Below, piece after piece: positions 52,784-59,756 of a stretch of 64,000 nucleotides of DNA. Every line of letters starts with the position of its first letter. Within the stretch, counting starts at the first letter, position 1. A model generated the notes under the pieces. It was not told the origin of the DNA, ran no database searches, and was given only the letters and a program-made list of their open reading frames with translations. This DNA is from Brevibacillus brevis (GTDB taxonomy: Bacteria; Bacillota; Bacilli; Brevibacillales; Brevibacillaceae), in assembly GCF_001039275.2 (NCBI RefSeq), contig NZ_CP030117.1, positions 614,001 through 678,000 on the forward strand, in the 5' to 3' direction. Made by a program: the position numbers and the translations under genes.

Positions 52784-53545
52784 TCAAGACATTCGATACC
52801 CTAACTGAGCAGACATCGCACGTACCGTCGCTAGCGTTTCTTGTAAAATCTCTTCTTGTTTCGGCATCACGCGGTCGGAGGGACCGATGACACTGACGGA
52901 TGCAGTTACGTGTCCAGTTGAATCAAAAATCGGGGCAGCGATTCCGGTCACGCCTGTATTGCGCCGATTCGAGCTGATTTCATAGCCTCGCTTGCGGATC
53001 GTCACCAAATCTTCTTTGATTTGCTCGATTGACGTGTACGAATGAGGTGTGTAGCTTTTCAGCGGGTGTTCCTGCAAAATCTCATCCTGAAACTCCTCCG
53101 GCTGATAGGCGAGCAAAACCCTGGCGGCGGAGGTAGAGTAAAGGGGAAAACGTCGGAAGGATTCGACGGTAAACCGAACAGGATGAAGCGAATCCTCTTT
53201 GGCTACATAAATTGCGTCCTTGGAATCTTGTACACATAAGACCGCCAATTCGTTTGTCCGTGAGACAAGCTGGTCCAGAAACGGTTTGGAAAAATCAACG
53301 ATATCGTGATTCGTGAGCACCTTCGTGCCCAGCTCCAAAAGCGTGTAGCCAAGCGTATACTGCTTGGTTTTTTCATTTTGGCGGATAAAGCCTTCAGACT
53401 CCAGCGTGGACAGGAGCTTGTGAACGGCTCCCTTAGACAGCTGGAGCTTTTTGCTGAGCTCCGTTACCCCGAGTTCCTTTGGCGAATCGAGAAATATTTT
53501 TAACAGCCGACAGCCATTTCGAACAGAAGACAATACTTGGTCCAT
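52784..53545 (-). CDS. IclR family transcriptional regulator
   Basis: 253 residues: winged helix (RNGCRLLKIFLDSPKELGVT, SKGAVHKLLSTLESEGFI) and the IclR effector domain (about 75-250) with the usual RREGYE-like KRGYEISSNRRNTGVTGIAA and VSVIGPSDR. ATG preceded by AAAGGAGACGTTTGT. Divergent from the polyamine-type importer genes, with a 12-bp dyad in between, so probably their regulator; the effector may be the imported compound. Confidence 0.9.
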   Translation of the reverse strand: MDQVLSSVRNGCRLLKIFLDSPKELGVTELSKKLQLSKGAVHKLLSTLESEGFIRQNEKTKQYTLGYTLLELGTKVLTNHDIVDFSKPFLDQLVSRTNELAVLCVQDSKDAIYVAKEDSLHPVRFTVESFRRFPLYSTSAARVLLAYQPEEFQDEILQEHPLKSYTPHSYTSIEQIKEDLVTIRKRGYEISSNRRNTGVTGIAAPIFDSTGHVTASVSVIGPSDRVMPKQEEILQETLATVRAMSAQLGYRMS

Positions 53546-53643
53546 ACAAACGTCTCCTTTGCTTACAATAGCCTTATTTTACGTGTAAGAAACAATGCTG
53601 ACAATCTCGCAATTCAGGCAATGATGATGGTATTACGACTACC

Positions 53644-53718
53644 TTGAATAGTCAGTATCTTTATGCTAGTATAACATTATCGTTCTCGAATAGGAAACGA
53701 TGTTCTCTATTCGTGAAC
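53644..53718 (+). promoter_or_regulatory. Promoter and candidate IclR operator of the importer operon
   Basis: TTGAAT (53644-53649), 17-nt spacer, TAGTAT (53667-53672), with TATAAC overlapping as an alternative -10. Just downstream GTTCTCGAATAG (53682-53693) is complementary, 11 of 12, to CTATTCGTGAAC (53707-53718). A dyad after the -10 fits repression by the divergent IclR protein. Confidence 0.55.
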
Positions 53719-53746
53719 AATACAGACAATCGGGGGTCGAACTTAC

Positions 53747-54865
53747 ATGAAGAAAAAGGCATTATCCGTCTTGTCCATTTTCGCTTTGACTGGTTCCTTG
53801 CTGGCTGGATGTGGCTCCTCCACACCGCAAACATCTGCTCCTGCACCGGCTGCTGGCAACAATAGCGGCACCGAAGCACAAGCTCAGCTGGAAGACACTT
53901 TGGTAGTAGCAGGAAACGGCGCGACCGTTGAAAAGATGATGAAGGATGAAGTCTTCAAGAAGTTTAACGAGAAGTATCCGAATGTAAAGCTGACCTATGT
54001 TTCCGGAGTTTCTACGGACATTGTGGCGAAGGTTAAGGCACAGAAAAATTCTCCGCAAATCGACTTGACCATCGTGGAGGGCGGCGAGCAAGAGAAAGGT
54101 CGTCAAGAAGGCTTGTGGGAAACCGTATCGGCAACAGAGATTCCGAACATGAAAAACGTACCGGAAGATTTGCATGTGACAGAGGATAGCGGTGTCGTCG
54201 TAAACTTCACGCCGATGGGGATTTCCTACAATGCGGATCTGGTAAAAGAAAAAGGCTTGCCTGTACCGAAATCGTGGAATGACCTGGCGAAGCCTGAAGT
54301 GAAAGGCTACATCACGATGACAGACGTAGCGAGCAACTTCGGACGCTCTGCGATGATCATGCTGGCGTACGCAAATGGCGGGTCCGAGAAAAATATGGAA
54401 CAAGGCTTCAAACAAATGGAAACGATTGCAGGATACATGCCGACCTTTGCGAAGAGTGCAGCACAGCTTCAGCAAAATCTGCAAAACAAGAGCGCAGCGT
54501 ACACCACTTGGACGATGGCGCGCAGCTTGACACAAAAAGAAGCAGGCGTACCATTGGAGTTCGTTTTCCCTGAAGAGGGAGGAAACATCGTACCGAACGT
54601 AGCTACGCTGGTAAAAGGTTCGAAGAGTCCAAAAGCGGCAAAAGCATTCGTCGATTTCCTTTTGACAGATGAAATTCAAACGATGTACGCAACGAAGCTG
54701 TACTACAATCCGGCAACATCTGTGAAGCTACCAGACGATGTAGCGAAAACATTGGAATTCGATCGCACAAAAGTTGTCAACTTCGACTATAGCGTAGTGA
54801 GCAAGGAAACATCTGCTTGGCTGGATCGCTTTAACAAAGAAATCGCACCTAAAACAGGAAAGTAG
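53747..54865 (+). CDS. ABC substrate-binding lipoprotein, polyamine/iron (family 1) type
   Basis: 372 residues, lipobox LLAGC. Type II binding-protein fold: DTLVVAGNGATVEKMMKDEV, FNEKYPNVKLTYVSG, MGISYNADLVKEKGLPVPKS, SKSPKAAKAFVDFLLTDE and NPATSVKLPDDV. It resembles PotD-like and iron/thiamine-like solute-binding proteins. The PotD acidic polyamine pocket could not be confirmed by eye, so the substrate is open. Followed 8 nt later by its ATPase gene. Confidence 0.85.
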   Translation: MKKKALSVLSIFALTGSLLAGCGSSTPQTSAPAPAAGNNSGTEAQAQLEDTLVVAGNGATVEKMMKDEVFKKFNEKYPNVKLTYVSGVSTDIVAKVKAQKNSPQIDLTIVEGGEQEKGRQEGLWETVSATEIPNMKNVPEDLHVTEDSGVVVNFTPMGISYNADLVKEKGLPVPKSWNDLAKPEVKGYITMTDVASNFGRSAMIMLAYANGGSEKNMEQGFKQMETIAGYMPTFAKSAAQLQQNLQNKSAAYTTWTMARSLTQKEAGVPLEFVFPEEGGNIVPNVATLVKGSKSPKAAKAFVDFLLTDEIQTMYATKLYYNPATSVKLPDDVAKTLEFDRTKVVNFDYSVVSKETSAWLDRFNKEIAPKTGK

Positions 54866-54873
54866 GTATTCAC

Positions 54874-55968
54874 GTGACCAAGGTGATTGACGTTGAACTG
54901 CGCGGCATCATGAAAAAATTTCAAAGCAATGTCGTGGTTCAAAACTTCAACCTGCAGGTGGAGCAAGGCGAATTCATCTCGTTCCTCGGCCCATCTGGTT
55001 GCGGTAAGACCACGACCTTGAATATGATTGCCGGTTTTTTGGACCCGGATGGCGGAGACCTCTTGATCAAGGGGCAGCGAATGAATGGCGTGCCTCCGTA
55101 CAAACGGGAGCTGGGAATGGTGTTCCAGACGTACTCGTTGTTCCCGCATATGACTGTGGCGGAAAACATCGCCTACGGCTTGAAATTGCGCAAAGTGAAC
55201 AAGCAAGAAATGCAAGAGCGTGTGAATCGTGTACTCGGGCTGGTCAAGCTGCCAAACGTAGCAGACCGCTACCCGAAACAGCTCTCTGGCGGACAACGTC
55301 AGCGGATTGCGATTGCACGGGCGCTTGTTATTGAGCCGTCGCTCCTGCTTTTGGATGAGCCGCTCAGTAACTTGGATGCCAAACTTCGTGAAGAGCTACG
55401 CGATGAGTTAAAGCGCTTACATCACGAAATCGGCGTTACGACTATTTTCGTTACCCATGACCAAGAAGAGGCGCTAGCGCTCTCTGATCGCATTGTGGTC
55501 ATGAATCACGGATTCGTGGAGCAAATCGGTACACCGCTGGAGATTTACAATCAGCCCGCATCTGAATTCGTACATACCTTCATCGGTAAGACGAACCGTT
55601 TGGAAGGGGAAGTCATCGGATTGGACGGGGATGTACTCACGCTGCGGACGACTGGTGGAATGCTTGTGAAGGCAGCAAAGCAACAGCGAACAGTGGCACT
55701 CCATGAAAAAGTGATCATTTTTATCCGACCAGAGAAAATCAAGCTGACCGATACAGCAGTCAGCGAGGAAGCGAATCGGGTAAAAGGACATTTGCAGCTT
55801 GCCTCCTTCCTGGGCTCGTACACAGAATGTGAGGTCAAGGTCGGGGAGCATACGCTTTCGGTAAAAGTCCAAATGACCGATAGTTCGGTGGACCGCCAAG
55901 AAGGTCAAACGGTTTACTGTCAATGGAACGCGGACGACGTACTGGTCATGCCCGCAGGAAGGGGATGA
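54874..55968 (+). CDS. ABC importer ATPase, PotA type
   Basis: 364 residues. Walker A GPSGCGKTTTLNMI, Q-loop VFQTYSLFPHMTVAENIAYG, signature LSGGQRQRIAIARAL, Walker B LLLLDEPLSNLDAKL, switch VTHDQEEALALSD, and a C-terminal TOBE/OB regulatory domain (about 240-364). GTG start, as TAGGTATTCAC precedes it. CUT1-like ATPase that energises the two permeases downstream. Confidence 0.92.
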   Translation: MTKVIDVELRGIMKKFQSNVVVQNFNLQVEQGEFISFLGPSGCGKTTTLNMIAGFLDPDGGDLLIKGQRMNGVPPYKRELGMVFQTYSLFPHMTVAENIAYGLKLRKVNKQEMQERVNRVLGLVKLPNVADRYPKQLSGGQRQRIAIARALVIEPSLLLLDEPLSNLDAKLREELRDELKRLHHEIGVTTIFVTHDQEEALALSDRIVVMNHGFVEQIGTPLEIYNQPASEFVHTFIGKTNRLEGEVIGLDGDVLTLRTTGGMLVKAAKQQRTVALHEKVIIFIRPEKIKLTDTAVSEEANRVKGHLQLASFLGSYTECEVKVGEHTLSVKVQMTDSSVDRQEGQTVYCQWNADDVLVMPAGRG

Positions 55969-55971
55969 CGG

Positions 55972-56814
55972 ATGAGCAAGCGTCTCTCGGTTACATTGTT
56001 GACAGCACCTGCGATGATTTTGTTGCTTGGCGTATTCATCATCCCGATGCTGATGATGCTTTTGCTTAGCTTTCAGGATGAGAATCAGGCGTTTTCTTTG
56101 CACAATTATTTATTGTTTGTACAAGATCCGTACTACTTGGAAGTTCTTTGGCGGACAATTCGCGTGAGTCTCTGGACGGTATTGGCGAGCCTCTTGCTTG
56201 GATTCCCTGTAGCGATGTACATGGCGCAGGCTACAGGGAAAATGCGTGGAATCGTCACGATGCTGATCCTGGCCCCTCACCTTATCAGTGTTGTTATTCG
56301 CAACTTCGGTTGGGTAGTAGTTTTAGGGGAAAAAGGGTGGATCAATGAAACGTTGATCAGTCTGGGGTTGATCGATCAACCATTGCGGCTGTTGTACAAC
56401 GAGCTGGGTATTGTGATCGGTCTGACGGATTCCTTTATTGCCTACATGGTTCTGGCGATTGCAACGAGCCTGTATGCCATCGATCCGTCCCTGAATAAGG
56501 CGGCATCGATTTTGGGGGCTTCCCGCGTACGTACGTTTTTCAGTGTGACTTTGCCCTTGTGCTTGCCGGGGATTATTGCCGGTACGACACTGGTGTTCAG
56601 CTTGTCGATGAGTGCTTTTGTAACACCTGCCTTGATGGGGGGAACGTCCGTTAAGGTCATGCCTGTCATCGCCTATGAGCAAATCATGGCGACACTGAAC
56701 TGGCCTTTGGGTGCGGCACTTGCCTTCCTGCTTCTGGGAAGCACGATTCTATTAGTGACTTTGTATACGAAGCTAATTGAAACCAAGCGGTATAAAGAGG
56801 TGTTTGCGTCATGA
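55972..56814 (+). CDS. ABC importer permease, PotB type
   Basis: 280 residues, six helices, with an EAA-like loop ASILGASRVRTFFSVTLPLCLPGI. ATG follows AAGGGGATGACGG, 3 nt after the ATPase gene. Its stop overlaps the next permease start in ATGA. Confidence 0.92.
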   Translation: MSKRLSVTLLTAPAMILLLGVFIIPMLMMLLLSFQDENQAFSLHNYLLFVQDPYYLEVLWRTIRVSLWTVLASLLLGFPVAMYMAQATGKMRGIVTMLILAPHLISVVIRNFGWVVVLGEKGWINETLISLGLIDQPLRLLYNELGIVIGLTDSFIAYMVLAIATSLYAIDPSLNKAASILGASRVRTFFSVTLPLCLPGIIAGTTLVFSLSMSAFVTPALMGGTSVKVMPVIAYEQIMATLNWPLGAALAFLLLGSTILLVTLYTKLIETKRYKEVFAS

Positions 56815-57611
56815 AAAAAATAAACGTACTCGGACTCATCACATTCTTTGTGCTTGTTTTGGTCAATCTGCCGTTTCTGGTCATTATCCCGAGCTCCTTT
56901 ACCGCAGCAGGATATCTCGGGTTTCCGCCGGAAGGGTTTTCGTGGCAGTGGTATGAGATGATTTTGGATCGACCGGAGTTCATCGATTCGCTGTGGTTCA
57001 GTCTTAAGCTCGCTACGGTAACGGCAATTTTGGCGACTCTCATAGGGACATTGGCTGCATTCGCGCTGTCCAAATACAAGTTTCGTGGGAGCGGCATCAT
57101 CAACGCACTGATGCTTTCACCACTTACCGTTCCTTCGCTCATTATCGGGATTTCCGCGCTGCTGTTTTTCACGCGAATTGGTATCGCTGGGACGTTTACG
57201 GGGCTTTTGCTGGCGCACATGCTGATCTCGATTCCGTATGTCGTAAGGCTGGTGCTCACAGGGCTTAGCTCGTTCGATTATACGTTGGAAAAAGCGGGAT
57301 ACATGCTCGGGGCCCATCCGTTTCGGGTGTTCTGGGATATTACGTTGCCACTGTTGCGTCCGGCCATCGTGTCGGGGATGATCTTTTCGTTCTTGACGTC
57401 GTTTGACAATGTGACGGTTTCCTTATTCTTGGTGGCACCGGATACAACGACGCTGCCACTCGCGATTTTCACCTATATGCAGGAAACACTTGACCCGTTG
57501 GTGGCTTCGATTTCCTCAGTGGTCATCCTGCTGAGTCTGGTGTTCATCGTCTTGTTGGAAAAAGTGTACGGACTAGAGCGCCTGTTCGGACTCAATTCAC
57601 AATCTCACTAA
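56811..57611 (+). CDS. ABC importer permease, PotC type
   Basis: 266 residues, six helices, EAA loop KAGYMLGAHPFRVFWDITLPLLRP. Starts within the potB-type stop (ATGA overlap), preceded by AAAGAGGTGTTTGCGTC. Partner of the PotB-type protein; followed 12 nt later by the M20 peptidase gene. Confidence 0.92.
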   Translation: MKKINVLGLITFFVLVLVNLPFLVIIPSSFTAAGYLGFPPEGFSWQWYEMILDRPEFIDSLWFSLKLATVTAILATLIGTLAAFALSKYKFRGSGIINALMLSPLTVPSLIIGISALLFFTRIGIAGTFTGLLLAHMLISIPYVVRLVLTGLSSFDYTLEKAGYMLGAHPFRVFWDITLPLLRPAIVSGMIFSFLTSFDNVTVSLFLVAPDTTTLPLAIFTYMQETLDPLVASISSVVILLSLVFIVLLEKVYGLERLFGLNSQSH

Positions 57612-57623
57612 GGAAGAGGCACT

Positions 57624-58760
57624 ATGTCAATCCACACTTATGTACAAGAGAATATGTCCCACTATCTACAGCTACTCGAAGAGGCAGTCAACATGGACTC
57701 GCCTTCTCGTGACAAACAGCTAGGCGACCGCATGGCGGGCTGGTTCGCCCTACAGTTTCAACGGCTGACAGGGGGAGTAGCAGAGCTGATCCCGAATAAG
57801 ACATATGGCGATCAGGTGCGTTGTACGCTGGGCAACGGGGAAAAGCAAATCCTCATCATTGGCCACTACGATACTGTATGGCTAGAAGGAGAGGCGGCTC
57901 GCCGACCGTTTGCAATCCGGGATGAGAAAGCGTACGGGCCAGGCGTATACGATATGAAAGCGGGCGTTTTGCAAGCCATGTTTGCGATGCGGGCATTGGT
58001 GAAGCTGGACCGCCTGCCTCCAGATAAAAAAATTGTACTTCTGCTAAACAGCGACGAGGAGATCGGCAGCCCGACTTCTCGCCGACTGGTAGAAGAAGAA
58101 GCCGCGCGTTCGGTGGCGAGCTTTGTGTTGGAGCCACCAACCGAACCGAGCGGCGCACTCAAAACATGGCGGAAGGGAAGCGCCCATTTTACCGTGGCAG
58201 TCAGCGGTATTTCCTCACACGCTGGCGTCGATCATCAAAAAGGTGTCTCTGCTATTGAAGAGCTGGCGAGACAGGTGCAATATCTGCATGCCTTGACCGA
58301 TTACGAGAAAGGAACGACCGTCAACGTGGGCGTCATCAAGGGCGGAATCGGCTCCAATGTCGTAGCCGACTCGGCAGAAGCTGAAGTAGACGTGAGATTT
58401 ATCTCGATGCAAGAGGCATTACGCATGGAGAAGGTAATGAGTGAACTCACACCAGTGCTAGCCGGTACAAACATCAGCGTAAAGGGAGGCATTCGCCGAC
58501 CGCCGATGGAGCGAACCGAAGAGACAGGCAAATTATTTTCCCTTGCACAATCCATTAGCATCAATGAACTAGGGATGGCTTTGGAAGAGTCGGGTACAGG
58601 CGGAGTCAGCGATGGCAACTTTGCTGCTGCTTGTGGAGTCCCGACACTGGATGGACTTGGTGTAAAAGGTGGCTACGCCCATTCGCCGGATGAATGGATC
58701 GAACTGGGAGAAATATCGACGCGCGCTACCTTGTTGGCGCGGTTGATAGAGGAAGTATAG
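57624..58760 (+). CDS. M20 family metallopeptidase (carboxypeptidase G2-like)
   Basis: 378 residues. Two-zinc exopeptidase: GHYDTVW (His ligand, Asp), GPGVYDMKAG (bridging Asp), NSDEEIGS (catalytic and ligand Glu) and the late KGGYAHSPDEWIELG (His). The dimerisation insert spans about 185-300 (SGISSHAGV). It resembles glutamate carboxypeptidase/CPG2 enzymes that release C-terminal Glu or cleave N-acyl amino acids. Co-transcribed with the importer, so it probably processes the imported compound in the cytoplasm. No signal peptide. ATG follows AAGGAAGAGGCACT. Confidence 0.88.
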   Translation: MSIHTYVQENMSHYLQLLEEAVNMDSPSRDKQLGDRMAGWFALQFQRLTGGVAELIPNKTYGDQVRCTLGNGEKQILIIGHYDTVWLEGEAARRPFAIRDEKAYGPGVYDMKAGVLQAMFAMRALVKLDRLPPDKKIVLLLNSDEEIGSPTSRRLVEEEAARSVASFVLEPPTEPSGALKTWRKGSAHFTVAVSGISSHAGVDHQKGVSAIEELARQVQYLHALTDYEKGTTVNVGVIKGGIGSNVVADSAEAEVDVRFISMQEALRMEKVMSELTPVLAGTNISVKGGIRRPPMERTEETGKLFSLAQSISINELGMALEESGTGGVSDGNFAAACGVPTLDGLGVKGGYAHSPDEWIELGEISTRATLLARLIEEV

Positions 58761-58776
58761 AGAGAAAAGAGAAGAG

Positions 58777-58824
58777 GCACCTGCCTTGATGCGTGTGACG
58801 TTGCATCAGGTCAGGTGCTTTTTT
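58777..58824 (+). terminator. Terminator after the M20 peptidase gene
   Basis: GCACCTGCCTTGATGC pairs with GCATCAGGTCAGGTGC (mismatches inside) and is followed by TTTTTT. It also separates the host operon from the minus-strand phage genes. Confidence 0.85.
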
Positions 58825-58840
58825 GTAGGGAAGAATGAGG

Positions 58841-59137
58841 CTATTGCTTCGAGGATGTATTCAGCTTTTTCACAAAGCTGTTGAGGTAGTTCGCTCCGCG
58901 GCTGGTGAGGATACCAGCCAGCACGGCAGAAACGTAGTAGCCGCTGCCCTCAAGACCAAAGGGGTTGACTTGAAAAGCAAGGGAGAGCGAAATGCCAATG
59001 AGGATAGAGAGGAGGTAAGTGGAGCGGTCTTTTAGTACGGGGAAGGCATTTTTTAAAATTTCCGTTACGGCTTCGATCAAGATCGCCATAAAAGTAAGCA
59101 GACTCAGGCTGTGAATGAATTGGTCAATGTCAATCAA
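58841..59137 (-). CDS. Holin-like small membrane protein of a phage element
   Basis: 98 residues with about three hydrophobic segments (about 8-25, 40-56 and 65-80), a short acidic N-terminus (MIDIDQF) and a basic C-terminus (NSFVKKLNTSSKQ). Size, topology and position after tail-fibre genes fit a holin or similar lysis-membrane protein; no specific holin family is certain. TTG start with AAAGGAGGAACAACCT directly upstream. The expected endolysin gene is not downstream; the M20 peptidase gene on the opposite strand comes next. Confidence 0.65.
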   Translation of the reverse strand: MIDIDQFIHSLSLLTFMAILIEAVTEILKNAFPVLKDRSTYLLSILIGISLSLAFQVNPFGLEGSGYYVSAVLAGILTSRGANYLNSFVKKLNTSSKQ

Positions 59138-59316
59138 AGGTTGTTCCTCCTTTTGTTAGTAAAGCGGGGCGTACTTCGGGGATGTAAATAGTGATCAAGA
59201 CTGAGGCGAGGCGAGATTTCGCCCCAAGGAAGGTAGGTGTCACCTTCGTGGATGGCACCTTGGACCAAGCGGTCATTGATGAGGAACAAAAGGAGATGCG
59301 GCTGGATCAGTTACAT
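59134..59316 (-). pseudogene. Open remainder frame between coiled-coil and holin genes
   Basis: Directly after the TAG of the coiled-coil gene the same frame runs ATG, TAA, then stays open for 58 codons to a TGA overlapping the holin start. It reads LLLFLINDRLVQGAIHEGDT, then YLPWGEISPRLSLDHYLHPR. The segment NDRLVQGAIHEGDTYLPW looks like a copper-amine-oxidase-N or stalk-type repeat (N-x-x-x-V-x-G-x-x-x-x-G-x-T-Y-L-P). No good ATG/GTG/TTG with ribosome-binding site was found, so it is probably a broken gene or the lost tail of the preceding one. Confidence 0.4.
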
Positions 59317-59682
59317 CTAGGAGACCCTTCCCTGCATGTACGTTTTGAGCTCGGTCTCCAGCTCTTTTACACGAAACTCTAGCTGTTGTCTCTCTACTAC
59401 CAGCGTCGTGTATTTATCTCGCCACTCCTGCACGATGGTTTCAAGCTCCATGCAACGGTTGCGCCAAACATGGAGTTCTTCCCGAAGCTTGTCCATTTCC
59501 TGACGAAGCTCCTGGCGAATTTGCTGGTTTTCCTGCGAGATTTGCTGCCTGTCTGTAATCATCAACTCTTTCTTGTTGTTGTGGCGAGCAACCAGATAGG
59601 TGACGATTGCCGTCAGCATACTGGATACTACCAAAGGGAGAGTGGAGGAGTTGAGTAGTGTTTGGATCATCCGTTTGTTCAC
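59317..59682 (-). CDS. Membrane-anchored coiled-coil phage protein
   Basis: 121 residues. A hydrophobic helix at about 14-32 (LPLVVSSMLTAIVTYLVA) precedes a long heptad-rich stretch (about 45-119: REELHVWRNRCMELETIVQE, RQQLEFRVKELETELK). This resembles XhlA/hemolysin-like small proteins next to phage holins, but without clear identity. GTG at 59682 or ATG at 59670 may start it; the second has AGGTG 9 nt before it. Confidence 0.6.
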   Translation of the reverse strand: MNKRMIQTLLNSSTLPLVVSSMLTAIVTYLVARHNNKKELMITDRQQISQENQQIRQELRQEMDKLREELHVWRNRCMELETIVQEWRDKYTTLVVERQQLEFRVKELETELKTYMQGRVS

Positions 59683-59756
59683 CTGCTTTCTCTTGTGAGG
59701 TCTATATATAGAGTAGACAGTTCGGGGAAATTCTCACGGTGGTTTGAGTGGAAATG

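Noticed and set aside
59191..59382. 63-codon plus-strand frame near the phage holin gene
   Set aside because: The minus-strand reading of the same segment looks more protein-like, and the plus frame overlaps the coiled-coil gene without a ribosome-binding site.
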